64,000 nt of DNA, taken from assembly GCA_026401035.1 (NCBI GenBank), contig JAPLNR010000053.1, forward strand, positions 25,451-89,450, given 5' to 3'. Origin of the DNA: Planctomycetia bacterium (lineage in GTDB: Bacteria > Planctomycetota > Planctomycetia > Pirellulales > UBA1268). Position 1 is the first letter of the stretch. The number at the start of each line of letters is the position of its first letter. Under the pieces are notes generated by a model. That model saw only the letters and a program-made list of their open reading frames with translations, had not been told where the DNA came from and did no database searches. Below, in pieces: positions 1 to 8,667 of this stretch. The position numbers were made by a program, and so were the translations under genes.

Positions 1-21
1 GGTTCCGCGAAAACCCCGAGC

Positions 22-40
22 GGAGAGGGCAACCCTCTCC
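22..40. terminator. 8-bp hairpin, possible terminator
   Basis: The arms GGAGAGGG and CCCTCTCC pair perfectly around a CAA triloop. There is no T-run on either side, so a Rho-independent terminator is only a guess. It may close a gene that lies left of the window. Confidence 0.4.
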
Positions 41-501
41 GGCATGGCCCCGGAAGACGTTGCTGAAACGTTGCTGAAGGGTCCTGACTTTGCCCCAAGC
101 GGGCCGCTTCGATCCAACGCCAGCCAACGATCACAAGTCGTTGACAGGCATGGACATTGCGTCAGGAATCGCCGAAAATCCGAAACGGTCGAGAAGAGGC
201 CCGAAAGAATCCCGCCCTCTCCGTTGGTTAGTGAACGTCGAATCGAACGGTGCACGAGTTCGCCCCAGTCGGTGGGTGGGCCGCGGGCGTGCGGCTGCGA
301 GGGCGGCGGCGTCAATCGTTACGCCTGCCGCAGCGCACAGCAGCCGCTCGATCTCCTGGCATTGGTCTACGACGGGAACCAAACGCAGCTTGTGCTCCAG
401 AGGCTGCCGCTTGTCGCGTTGCTGGAACCCGGGCGGTGGTGAAAAAGGGGCACGGCGATCCGGCCGGACTCTCAATGAGATCCTGGGGAGCATCGAGCCG
501 C
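41..501. other. Stretch without a recognisable gene
   Basis: Several overlapping open frames of 90-138 codons exist on both strands, but none gives a recognisable protein, a convincing ribosome binding site or a motif. The next features rightwards are gene remnants, so this is probably decayed or non-coding sequence. Confidence 0.5.
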
Positions 502-756
502 GGTGAAGCACTTCGTTTTTCGGCCCCCGAGGCTGACGAAAAGCTTCTATCGCTGATTCGTGGCATGGACGAGGCCAGTGATCTCATTCGCGGTGTCAGG
601 GAGATCGATGTTTGGCTGGCTCGTGATCCGCTCGACTTTGGTGAGTCACGTTAGGACACGGTGCGGCTGGGCGTTGTGGCTCCGCTCGCAGTACTGTTCG
701 ACGTTCTGGACGACCCGCCCACGGTCATAGTGCTCGACATCTGGCGTTTCACCTGA
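502..756 (+). pseudogene. ParE/RelE-like toxin remnant with in-frame TAG
   Basis: One reading frame across a TAG at 652-654 gives a protein resembling plasmid-stabilisation toxins of the ParE/RelE fold. The first part ends in EIDVWLARDPLDFGESR. After the stop the same frame continues with APLAVLFDVLDDPPTVIVLDIWRF and ends in TGA at 754-756. The family typically has this order: a helix ending in 'L..DPL..GESR', then beta strands '..PLAV.F.V......V.VL....R'. No start codon with a ribosome binding site is visible and no antitoxin gene is adjacent, so I call it a dead toxin gene. A single sequencing error at the TAG would restore the frame. Family assignment is by pattern only. Confidence 0.55.
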
Positions 757-831
757 ACGCCCACATCCCGGCACTCACGACGTTCCTTGCCGGTCATGAT
801 GAAGGCGAACAAGGGGAGTGGTGTGAGACCG

Positions 832-1770
832 CTATGGTCTGGGGCGTGATCGCCCCTGCGAATCGAGATCGCCCCGAAACAGACGCTGCTTGGCGGCCTG
901 GGAGATTGCCACCACGGCGGGATGCTTGAGCCGCTTCTCGATGGAAATGGCGTAGAAGCGTTCCCGAATCGACTCCTCCCGGCCCACGACGCTCACACCA
1001 TACATTCGCCTGACGTCGTCTTCGACAACCGTCGGTGTGGCAAAGATGCCGTCGCCGGCAGCCCCGAATGACTTGAGCAGCGCGCTATCGGCAAATTCTC
1101 CGCTGATTCGGGGTCGGATGCCGCGCTCGTCAAACCACTGCTCCAGTGATCGGCGCAGCGTCGTATTACCGATCGGCAGCAGCATCGGGGCCCCGGTCAA
1201 CGATGCCGGAAATCCCTTGCGGTATTCACGCGCCAGATCGTCACGTGCAAAGAACGTGACTCCGCAGCCTCCGAGCGCATGCGTGAACGCTTTCATGCCA
1301 AGACGTGGACTCGCGGGAAAGTCGCTGATTACAAGATCGAGTTCGTGGAGCGCGAGTTGGGCCAGCAGGGATTCAGGGTTGCCGTCGATGCAGGTCACAC
1401 GCACGGGTTCCTTGATCTCGCGGGCGGGGGCAAGCAGTCGATGCACGAGCACCTTTGGCAGGGCATCGGCCACACCGACGGCAAATCGCACGGGCTGACC
1501 GGTTGGTCGGTCATGCAGCGCATCCTGCAACTCGCGTCCAATCGCGAAGATCTCGTCGGCGTAACGGAACACGATCCGCCCCGTGTCGGTGAGGGCGATC
1601 GAGCGACCGGAGCGATCGAACAGCTTGGCCCGCAAGGACTTTTCGAGCGCCTGGATCTGCCCGCTCACCGTCGGCTGCGTGAGGTGAAGTTTCTTGCAGG
1701 CCTTGGTGATGCTGCCCTCGCGGGCAGCCACCCAGAAATACAGCAGGTGGTGGTAGTTGATCCAGTCCAT
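832..1770 (-). CDS. nhaR: LysR-family regulator, NhaR type
   Basis: This 312-residue protein follows the NhaR subfamily of LysR regulators over most of its length. The N-terminal winged helix (about residues 4-62) contains 'INYHHLLYFWVAAREGSITKA' and 'TQPTVSGQIQALE'. The effector domain has the NhaR-like stretches 'VGVADALPKVLVHRLL', 'HELDLVISDFP' and 'LLKSFGAAGDGIFATPTV'. In Enterobacteria NhaR activates the Na+/H+ antiporter gene nhaA in response to sodium. No antiporter is in this window, so the target here is unknown. It is transcribed away from the HPF-like gene at 1896, and a small inverted repeat lies just before its ATG. The subfamily assignment is strong; the ion-response role is inferred. 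Confidence 0.85.
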   Translation of the reverse strand: MDWINYHHLLYFWVAAREGSITKACKKLHLTQPTVSGQIQALEKSLRAKLFDRSGRSIALTDTGRIVFRYADEIFAIGRELQDALHDRPTGQPVRFAVGVADALPKVLVHRLLAPAREIKEPVRVTCIDGNPESLLAQLALHELDLVISDFPASPRLGMKAFTHALGGCGVTFFARDDLAREYRKGFPASLTGAPMLLPIGNTTLRRSLEQWFDERGIRPRISGEFADSALLKSFGAAGDGIFATPTVVEDDVRRMYGVSVVGREESIRERFYAISIEKRLKHPAVVAISQAAKQRLFRGDLDSQGRSRPRP

Positions 1771-1777
1771 GGTGCCA

Positions 1778-1791
1778 ACCTAATCATAGGT
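1778..1791. promoter_or_regulatory. Inverted repeat, possible LysR operator
   Basis: ACCTA-ATCA-TAGGT is a 5-bp inverted repeat 7 nt upstream of the LysR-type start codon, inside the 125-nt divergent intergenic region. LysR proteins commonly bind such sites and repress themselves. No footprint or second copy supports it. Confidence 0.3.
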
Positions 1792-1895
1792 ATTTTCGAT
1801 GCTACGGCAAGGAATTATCGGCTCTGCCAATCTGCAGGCGGAGCCTATGAATGTCGATGTATCGGGTTACTCGCTGACATACACAGGAGGCACGC

Positions 1896-2261
1896 ATGAT
1901 CTGGGAACTGAAAGACAAGGGCGCGCGGCGGCCCAAGGACCTGCCGGACCACATCGAACGGCGACTGCGATTTGCGCTGTCGCGATTCGGGGAACGCATC
2001 CAGAAGACGGTCGTGTTTCTCCAGGACCACAACGGCCCCAAGGGCGGCGTCGACAAGGTCTGCCGGATCCTGGTGAAAACGAGAGGGTGCGGCATGATCG
2101 TGGCTGCCGTGATCGACTCCGACTGGATCGCAGCCGTGGATCGGGCAACGACGCGGATCGGTCACAATGTCGCCCGCCAGATTGCCCGCCAGCGGGATCG
2201 GCAGGAGCTTACCCAGCGTCTGTCCCATCAGGCGTTCCGCTCGCTTCGAGGGACCGGATAA
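1896..2261 (+). CDS. HPF/RaiA-like ribosome-associated protein
   Basis: The 121-residue product resembles small S30AE (hibernation-promoting factor) proteins. It has a basic N-terminus with 'FALSRFGERIQKTVVFLQDHNGPKGGVDKVCRILV', matching the family pattern 'V.L.D.NGP+GG.DK.C.I.V', then a helix rich in Arg and Gln. The family binds the 30S subunit and stalls translation under stress. An AGGAGG at 1885-1890 lies 5 nt before the ATG, which fixes the start. The gene is divergent from the NhaR-type regulator and may be its target. Remnants of a P-type ATPase follow downstream. The short HPF form lacks a long C-terminal dimerisation domain. Confidence 0.7.
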   Translation: MIWELKDKGARRPKDLPDHIERRLRFALSRFGERIQKTVVFLQDHNGPKGGVDKVCRILVKTRGCGMIVAAVIDSDWIAAVDRATTRIGHNVARQIARQRDRQELTQRLSHQAFRSLRGTG

Positions 2262-2329
2262 GGCACGTCCGACTGGCGGCTTTACGATTGGCGATCCTGT
2301 TTCCATTTCGAGCCGCCGGTTCTGCTTTC

Positions 2330-2630
2330 ATGAAGTCGATGCGCCCGGATGCCGCGACAGCCGACGATCCTGGAACGCCGACGGTGTTCGAGATCCCATT
2401 CGACTCCGAGCGGAAGCCGCGTGCTGGAGACCAAGGGGGCTCCCGAGGCGGTGCTGCCCTACCGCATCTCCGAACTGCGGGAGGGCGCAGCCGTGCCGCT
2501 CACCGCCGACCGCCGGCGCCAGATTCTCGCGGCGAGCACAGCCCTCGCCGACGGCGCGCTTCGCGTGCTGTCGCTGGTGCCGGTGACGATCATCGAGGTG
2601 GTGAAGTATTTTTTTACACCAGCCCCATGA
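2330..2630 (+). pseudogene. P-type cation ATPase fragments, frameshifted
   Basis: Three pieces of a PacL-type P-type ATPase can be read here. 'VFEIPFDSERK' (from about 2384, first frame) is the N-domain motif normally some 15-20 residues before the KGAPE motif. A frame change follows, then 'LETKGAPEAVL' (KGAPE at 2433-2447) and 'VPLTADRRRQILAASTALADGALRVL'. The same frame then jumps to 'VPVTIIEVVKYFF' (about 2577-2615), which resembles the extreme C-terminus of these pumps. The phosphorylation loop and all transmembrane helices are missing. The simplest reading is a pump gene reduced by at least one frameshift and a large internal deletion. Confidence 0.65.
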
Positions 2631-2636
2631 CCATGC

Positions 2637-4070
2637 TTAGGACAGTATGCCCTTCACCACGTGGCCATGCACGTCGGTGAGCCGGAAGTCGCGGCCCTGG
2701 TAGCGGTAGGTGAGCCGCTCGTGGTCGAGGCCGAGGCAGTGCATGATCGTGGCCTGCAGGTCGTGCACATGCACCTCGTCCCGCGCGATGTGGAAGCCGA
2801 GTTCGTCGGTTTCACCGTAGGAGATGCCCCCCTTGATGCCGCCGCCGGCCAGCCACATCGTGAAGGCATTGGGATGATGGTCGCGGCCCTTGGAGCGGTT
2901 GAGCACGGCGCTGGCCTCCACCATCGGCGTCCGCCCAAACTCGCCCCCCCAGACCACGAGCGTCTCGTCGAGCAGGCCGCGACGCTTCAAATCCATCACC
3001 AGTGCGGCCGACGCCTGGTCGGTCTTCGCGCAGTTGCCCTTCACGTTGCCGGAGACGTCGGAATGGCCGTCCCAGCCCTCGTGGTAGATGGTGATGAACC
3101 GCACGCCCCGCTCCACGAGCCGGCGGGCGATCAGGCAGGCCCGGGCGAAGCTCGCCTCCTCGGGCTTGCAGCCATAGAGCGCGAGCGTCTCTGACGACTC
3201 ATCGGCCAGACTCATGAGCTCCGGCGCCGAAGTCTGCAGCCGGTGGGCCATCTCGTAGTTGGCGATCCGCGTGGCGATCTCGGGATCACCGTCGACGGCA
3301 AGGCGGCGGCGGTTGAGCGCTGAAACGACGTCGAGCGTGTCGACTGCGAGCCGCCGGTCGGCCCCGTCGGGGGAATCGACGTTCAGGATCGGCGAACCGG
3401 CGTTGCGAAAGCGGGTGCCGGTGTAGAGGCTCGGGAGGAAGCCGCTCGACCAGTTGGCGCTACCGCCGCTGATTCCCGCGCCCGTGCTCATCACGATGAA
3501 AGCCGGCAGATCGCGACTCTCGCTGCCGAGGCCGTAGGTCACCCACGACCCGAGGCTCGGCCGGCCGGGCTGCGCAAAACCGCAGTTCATGAAGACCTGC
3601 GCGGGGGCATGGTTGAACTGGTCGGTGCGGCAGCTCTTCACGAACGCGATGTCGTCGACCACCTTGGCCAGATGCGGCAGCACCTCGGAGATCTCGGCAC
3701 CGCTCTGGCCGTGCTTCGCAAACTTGAACTGCGGCCCGAGCACGGCGGCATCGGGACGGATGAACGCATACCGCTGGCCGCCGATCACCTCGGGCGGGAT
3801 CGGCTTCCCCTCGATCGCCGCCAACTGCGGCTTGTAGTCGAACATGTCGAGCTGGCTCGGCGCTCCCGCCATGAAGAGCTGGATCACGGCCTTCGCGCGG
3901 CCCGGAAAATGAGCCGGATGCGGCGCCAGCGGCGAGCGCCCGAGATCGAGGCCGCCCGCCTGAGCAGGTCGGCCCAGCGACTCGGCCAAGAGGCCCGCCA
4001 GCGCCATCTTGCCGACGCCGATGCCGCAGTCCTTGAAGAAATGGCGGCGGGTAATGTCGAGAGGATTCAT
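2637..4070 (-). CDS. DUF1501 protein with Tat signal
   Basis: This 477-residue protein belongs to DUF1501, a family in the alkaline-phosphatase/sulfatase superfamily and very common in planctomycetes. It starts with 'ITRRHFFKDCGIG', a twin-arginine export signal. Later landmarks are 'FNHAPAQVFMNCG', 'GRPSLGSWVTYGLG', 'GWDGHSDV', '[12 protein letters not shown]' and 'RDHHPNAFTMWLAGGG', which supply the conserved Asp/His residues. It lies 4 nt downstream of a PSD1 cytochrome gene, so the two are co-transcribed. These pairs are usually thought to act together in the periplasm, but no substrate is established. Family call is firm; function is unknown. Confidence 0.92.
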   Translation of the reverse strand: MNPLDITRRHFFKDCGIGVGKMALAGLLAESLGRPAQAGGLDLGRSPLAPHPAHFPGRAKAVIQLFMAGAPSQLDMFDYKPQLAAIEGKPIPPEVIGGQRYAFIRPDAAVLGPQFKFAKHGQSGAEISEVLPHLAKVVDDIAFVKSCRTDQFNHAPAQVFMNCGFAQPGRPSLGSWVTYGLGSESRDLPAFIVMSTGAGISGGSANWSSGFLPSLYTGTRFRNAGSPILNVDSPDGADRRLAVDTLDVVSALNRRRLAVDGDPEIATRIANYEMAHRLQTSAPELMSLADESSETLALYGCKPEEASFARACLIARRLVERGVRFITIYHEGWDGHSDVSGNVKGNCAKTDQASAALVMDLKRRGLLDETLVVWGGEFGRTPMVEASAVLNRSKGRDHHPNAFTMWLAGGGIKGGISYGETDELGFHIARDEVHVHDLQATIMHCLGLDHERLTYRYQGRDFRLTDVHGHVVKGILS

Positions 4071-4074
4071 GGGT

Positions 4075-7000
4075 TCACCGTTTTACGATCGATTCGTCGA
4101 GGTTCATCACAGCCCGGGCGGCGAGCATCCACGCGGCGCGTTCGGCGGCGTCGGGGGCGGCGCCGCCGGCGAGCTCCGCGGCGTTGATTTCACCCGTCGC
4201 CAACCGCTGCCGCTGAATGGCCAGATACCTTGTGATGGCCTCGGTCTCCTCGGCGTCGAACTCCCTGGAGAGCAGGCGGCGGGCGAGTTCCCGCAGCCGT
4301 GCGGCATCGTCGGGCCCGGCCTGCATCACGGCCCTGCCCAGGGCCTGGGCCACCTCCACGAACATCGGATCGTTCAGGAGCGTGAGGGCCTGGAGCGCCG
4401 AGTTGGAGATGTCGCGCCGGGGCAGACAGGCCTCGCCAGTCGGCCCGTCGAACGTGGTGGTCATCGCGAACGGCGCCGTCCGTTTCTGAAAGGTGTAGAT
4501 GCTGCGGCGATGGCGATCTTCGCCGCCGCTCGCGTTCCACTTGGGGGATCCATAGGCCACCTCCGTCACGCCCTCGGGCTGCGGCGGACGGACGCCGGGG
4601 CCATACATCTTTTCCGACAGGAGCCCTGCGGACTTGAGCAGCGAATCCCTGATCACCTCCGCCTCCAGACGCACCCGCGGCCCGCGGGCGAGCAGCCCGT
4701 TCTTCGGGTCCCGCTCGACGAGTTGCGGCGGCACTACGGAAGCCTGACGGTAGGTGGCGCTCGTGACGATCAGCCGGTGGAGCTTCTTCATCGACCAGCC
4801 GTAATCGTTCGCGAATGTGACGGCGAGCCAGTCGAGCAGGCCCGGGTGGCTGGGGGTCTCGCTCTGGTAGCCGAAGTCGTCGAGCGTCGGCACGATGCCG
4901 CGGCCGAAGAAGGCCTGCCAGTGGCGGTTGACCGTCACGCGGGCGGTGAGCGGATTCTCGGCCGAGACGAGCCACTTCGCCAGCGCGAGCCGGTTGGCAG
5001 GTGCGTCGGCAGGCAGTTGCGGGAGGAAGGCGGGCACGGCGGCCGCGACCTCCTGCTTCGGCTGCGTGAACTCGCCGCGGTGGTGGAGGAATGTCTTGCG
5101 CGGATTGTCGGCCGGCCGCTCCCGCAGCACGAGCGACTTCGTGCCGTCGCGCAGGCTGTTTTCGAGCTGCCGGATCTGTTTGACGGGCTCGGCGAGTTCC
5201 GGGGCCGCCGCGAGAAACCCGCGGAAGATGAGTTCACGCTCCTCCGGCGTCCGCGCATCTGGCGATTTCAGGAGCACCGCCTCCTCGTGCGCTGCATGGC
5301 CGCGGGCCTCGGCGGCCTCCTCGTCGGTGACCGAGATGCGGAAACACCCGAGCGGGCAGGCGAAGTGCCGCTCGAACCGCATGGTGACCTTCAGCGGCGT
5401 GCCGGCTGCCGCCGGTTCGGCCAGTTCGAAGACGGCGGCATGGGGCCGCCCCTGCCCGCCATTGGTGCTCCACCCGCTCGACATATTGCCGTCGACCGCG
5501 GCCGCCGCGCTGCTCGCGCTCTTGCTGTGCGCGGCATGGCCGCCGAATGAATCCGTGGCCTTCGCGATCCTGGACCGGGCGTCACCCACGTTCACCTCGA
5601 ACTCGGAAAGGAAGAAATCGCCCTTCGGTCCCTCGTAGGCGCAGAGGCCAGGCCCATGGTTTGGCAAGCTCGGATCGGGCAACACCTCCAGCCGAATCGC
5701 CCGCACCGGGCGGTCGGTCGCCGGCAGCACGATCTCGTAGACATCGCTCTTCGTGATGTCGCCGCTGCCGAGGATCGAGCCGTCGTCGCGAAGCACGAGG
5801 TGCGGCATGTTCGTCTCAAGCGCCGACGGCCGCACGACCTGCCAGTTCACGGCCCACGCGGATTCCTCGCGATTCCAGGCATCGAACCGCGCGGCCAACA
5901 GCACCGCCCGCTTGGATTCATCGGGCGGTGTTTGCGGCGTGGGCGCATCCGAACCTCCGGCCACCTGTTCGGGGGCGACCGCCGCGGGCAGCGGCCACTT
6001 GCCGGGCAGCGTCTTCCAGAGGCCCTCGATCTGCCCGGTGATCGCCGCCCGCCGCGTGTCGAGATCCGCGCTCGGGATGAGCCACTCCGGCTCGTCGGCG
6101 TTGTTCAACAGACCCATCAGCGCGAAGTAGTCGGTGTGGGTGATGGGGTCGAACTTGTGCGTGTGGCACTGGGCGCAGGCGGTGGTGAGCCCCAGCCAGG
6201 CGGCGCCGGTCGTGCCGACACGATCGACCATCGCGAGATAGCGGAACTCGAGCGGGTCGATGCCCCCCTCCTCGTTGAGCATCGTGTTGCGGTGGAAGCC
6301 GGTTGCGATGACGTCGTCGGTGGCGGCATTGGGCAAAAGGTCGCCCGCGATCTGCCGGACCGTGAACTGGTCGAACGGCATGTCGGCGTTGAGGGCGCGG
6401 ATCACCCAGTCGCGGTAGGGCCAGATCGGCCGATCGCGGTCCTTCTCATACCCGTTGGTGTCGGCGTAGCGGGCAAGGTCGAGCCAACGGCGGGCCCAGC
6501 GTTCGCCATACCGCGGGCTGGCGAGCAGTCTTTCCACCAGCCGCTCGTAGGCATCGGGTGCAGTGTCGGCGCTGAAGGCATCGAGTTCGGCGGGCGACGG
6601 CGGCAGGCCGACGAGATCGAGATGAACGCGGCGGCAGAGCGTGGCCCTGTCGGCCTCCGCGCTCGGCGCGAGCCCCTCCTTTTCGAGCCGTTCGAGGACG
6701 AAGCGGTCGATCTCGTTCTTCGGCCAGCCGGTCTGCGGCGCGTCAGCCTTGGCTTCCGGCACGGCTGGTCGCGCGGGCTTCTGAAACGCCCAGTGCGGCG
6801 CATAGTCGGCGCCGGCGGCGACCCATTCCGCGAGAATCCGCTTTTCGTTGTCGGTGAGCGCTACCTTCGTGTGCGGCGGCGGCATCACGAGGTCGGGATC
6901 GGTGCTGGTGATCCGGGCGACGAGTTCGCTGTCGTCAGGGTGGCCCGGCACGACCGCCCGGGTGCCGCTATCGAGTTCCCGCAGGGCCTCGTCGCGGAGG

Positions 7001-7167
7001 TCGAGCCGCAGGCCGGCCTCGCGGTTGCCCTCGTCGGGGCCATGGCACTTGAAGCAGCGGTTGGAGAGGACCGGACGGACCTCCCGGGCGAAGTCGGGAG
7101 CCGCCGCGGCAGCCGCCGAGGCACCGGCCATCCACAGCAACGCTCCACACACCGCTTGCTTGCTCAT
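4075..7167 (-). CDS. PSD1/PSCyt1 cytochrome-like protein (DUF1549-DUF1553)
   Basis: This 1030-residue secreted protein has a signal peptide (about residues 1-23), then a planctomycete cytochrome C domain with CFKCH at residues 38-42. DUF1549 follows ('IDRFVLERLEKEGLAPS', 'RYGERWARRWLDLARYADTNGYEKD', 'MPFDQFTVRQIAGDLLPN') and includes a second heme-type motif, CAQCH, near 'AWLGLTTACAQCHTHKFDPI'. A divergent middle part contains 'LPNHGPGLCAYEGPKGDFF'. The C-terminal DUF1553 carries 'NPLTARVTVNRHWQAFFGRGIV' and 'ISNSALQALTLLNDPMFVE'. It heads a two-gene minus-strand operon with the DUF1501 gene. These proteins are predicted periplasmic redox partners; the substrate is not known. Confidence 0.93.
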   Translation of the reverse strand: MSKQAVCGALLWMAGASAAAAAAPDFAREVRPVLSNRCFKCHGPDEGNREAGLRLDLRDEALRELDSGTRAVVPGHPDDSELVARITSTDPDLVMPPPHTKVALTDNEKRILAEWVAAGADYAPHWAFQKPARPAVPEAKADAPQTGWPKNEIDRFVLERLEKEGLAPSAEADRATLCRRVHLDLVGLPPSPAELDAFSADTAPDAYERLVERLLASPRYGERWARRWLDLARYADTNGYEKDRDRPIWPYRDWVIRALNADMPFDQFTVRQIAGDLLPNAATDDVIATGFHRNTMLNEEGGIDPLEFRYLAMVDRVGTTGAAWLGLTTACAQCHTHKFDPITHTDYFALMGLLNNADEPEWLIPSADLDTRRAAITGQIEGLWKTLPGKWPLPAAVAPEQVAGGSDAPTPQTPPDESKRAVLLAARFDAWNREESAWAVNWQVVRPSALETNMPHLVLRDDGSILGSGDITKSDVYEIVLPATDRPVRAIRLEVLPDPSLPNHGPGLCAYEGPKGDFFLSEFEVNVGDARSRIAKATDSFGGHAAHSKSASSAAAAVDGNMSSGWSTNGGQGRPHAAVFELAEPAAAGTPLKVTMRFERHFACPLGCFRISVTDEEAAEARGHAAHEEAVLLKSPDARTPEERELIFRGFLAAAPELAEPVKQIRQLENSLRDGTKSLVLRERPADNPRKTFLHHRGEFTQPKQEVAAAVPAFLPQLPADAPANRLALAKWLVSAENPLTARVTVNRHWQAFFGRGIVPTLDDFGYQSETPSHPGLLDWLAVTFANDYGWSMKKLHRLIVTSATYRQASVVPPQLVERDPKNGLLARGPRVRLEAEVIRDSLLKSAGLLSEKMYGPGVRPPQPEGVTEVAYGSPKWNASGGEDRHRRSIYTFQKRTAPFAMTTTFDGPTGEACLPRRDISNSALQALTLLNDPMFVEVAQALGRAVMQAGPDDAARLRELARRLLSREFDAEETEAITRYLAIQRQRLATGEINAAELAGGAAPDAAERAAWMLAARAVMNLDESIVKR

Positions 7168-7399
7168 GAAGATCGACCGCTCTATGACGACATCCGAGAC
7201 GTCCGGAATATCCGGGACTGCTGCCGGAAATTCACGACGGAACTACTCTACTTTACTATCATGCCCGTCGCGCGGCCACGCAATTGGCTGGAAACCAAGC
7301 CCTGTCACTGATTTGCTGACAGCGTTTTGTTTCCGTTCTTCGCACCGGGCCTTTGTGCCGCATGGCTGACCAGAATCCGTCATCGGAAAGATCGATTTC

Positions 7400-8380
7400 A
7401 TGAAAATCCTCGTCACCGGCGGTGCTGGTTTCATTGGTAGTCACATCGTTGACGGCCTGCTCGCGGCGGGCCATGCCGTGGCCGTGATCGACGATCTCTC
7501 CAGCGGCTCTCGCGACAACCTGCCGCCAGGGGTGCCGCTGCACGTGGTCGACATCGTCGACTCCAAGGCCGTCGCGCGGGTCTTCGAACAGGAGCGGCCC
7601 GCTGCCGTCTGCCATCAGGCTGCCCAGATGTCGGTCAGCCGGTCGGTGCGGGAACCGCTCTTCGACGCCCAGGTCAACTGCATCGGACTGATCAACGTGC
7701 TCGACGCGGCGGCCAAACAGGGCTGCAGGCGGGTCGTATTCGCCTCGAGCGGCGGCGTGCTCTATGGCGACGTGACGTCACCCGCCCCCGAGTCGACGCC
7801 CGCCAATCCGGTCAGTCCCTACGGCATCACGAAGTGGGTGGGGGAGCGATATTTGAAATTCTTCGCCACCGAGCACGGGCTCGCGACCGTGGCGCTCCGC
7901 TACTCGAATGTCTACGGGCCGCGGCAAAACCCGCACGGCGAGGCGGGCGTGGTCGCGATTGTCTGCAAGAAGCTCCTCGCCGGACAGGCGGCCACGATCA
8001 ACGGCGATGGAAAATACATCCGCGACTACGTCTACGGCCCCGACGTCGCGCGGGCCAACGTGATCGCGCTCACGGGCGACCTGCCGCAGGTGCAGCCGCA
8101 GACGCTCACGAGCCTCAACATCGGCACGGGGATCGGCACCGATGTCAACGAACTGGAGACGCTGATCCGCGCGGCCGTGGCCACGACGCTGGCCCGCCAC
8201 GGTCACTCCGCCACACTGCCACAGCCCCTGTACGGGCCCGCGCGTCCGGGTGATCTGCGGTCGAACCTCGTCGACGCCGCGCTCGCCGGGCAGGTGCTCG
8301 GCTGGCGGCCGACCGTGTCGCTCACCGAGGGCATCGCGAAGACGGCCGAGTGGTTCGCAGAGCAGGCGAAGACCGGCTGA
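7400..8380 (+). CDS. galE: NAD-dependent epimerase, UDP-glucose 4-epimerase type
   Basis: The 326-residue protein is an extended short-chain dehydrogenase. TGGAGFIGSH (residues 6-15) is the NAD-binding glycine motif. Ser116/117 and Tyr141-x-x-x-Lys145 ('PYGITK') form the catalytic set. 'NVYGPRQ' and 'YIRDYVYGPDVARAN' are typical of UDP-sugar epimerases. It would interconvert UDP-glucose and UDP-galactose, or related nucleotide sugars, in the cytoplasm; the family is too broad to fix the sugar. It stands alone between the PSD1 operon and a convergent hydrolase gene, followed at once by palindromic repeats. Confidence 0.85.
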   Translation: MKILVTGGAGFIGSHIVDGLLAAGHAVAVIDDLSSGSRDNLPPGVPLHVVDIVDSKAVARVFEQERPAAVCHQAAQMSVSRSVREPLFDAQVNCIGLINVLDAAAKQGCRRVVFASSGGVLYGDVTSPAPESTPANPVSPYGITKWVGERYLKFFATEHGLATVALRYSNVYGPRQNPHGEAGVVAIVCKKLLAGQAATINGDGKYIRDYVYGPDVARANVIALTGDLPQVQPQTLTSLNIGTGIGTDVNELETLIRAAVATTLARHGHSATLPQPLYGPARPGDLRSNLVDAALAGQVLGWRPTVSLTEGIAKTAEWFAEQAKTG

Positions 8381-8384
8381 GAAA

Positions 8385-8406
8385 GTGGGACAGGCTTTAG
8401 CCTGTT
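8385..8406. repeat. Palindromic repeat copy 1 (degenerate)
   Basis: GACAGGCTTTAGCCTGTT with a preceding GTGG is a variant of the palindrome found at 14450, 14528, 32527, 32579 and 36661. It lies 4 nt after the stop of the epimerase gene, in a convergent intergenic region. Confidence 0.7.
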
Positions 8407-8431
8407 CGACACGACGATTGCACTCCGGAAA

Positions 8432-8616
8432 GTAGGACGGGCTTTAGCCTGTCATCTTCTGGCATGAGCAGACCGGCCGCATTGCTCGCCGGCGGTGACA
8501 TGCTCGGAGCCGCGGAAATTGCTACAGGAGGCTCGTGGGTGATTGGGAATCGTCCGTGAGTCGCAATTGTCTGCGGCTCCTGCGCGTGCCCCCGACCGTC
8601 TCCTCAGCATCGGGAG
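8432..8616. repeat. 185-nt dispersed repeat, copy A
   Basis: The segment begins with the palindrome GACGGGCTTTAGCCTGTC (after GTAG) and continues to the word CATCGGGAG. Over the same 185 nt it matches 36661-36845 with about 15 differences by eye (roughly 92 percent identity) and no gaps. Shared words include GCGGTGACATGCTCGGAGCC and GTGAGTCGCAATTGTCTGCG. It encodes no recognisable protein. Both copies lie between convergent genes. It could be a non-autonomous mobile element or a structured 3' element. Confidence 0.85.
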
Positions 8617-8667
8617 CCGAAGATACCGCGGCGTCTTGCGATGGCAGCAGATGCACCGTCGCCCAGC

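Noticed and set aside
4009..7311. Long plus-strand frames (513 and 551 codons) opposite the PSD1 gene
   Set aside because: Mirror frames of the DUF1549/DUF1553 protein; no recognisable motif or start signal.
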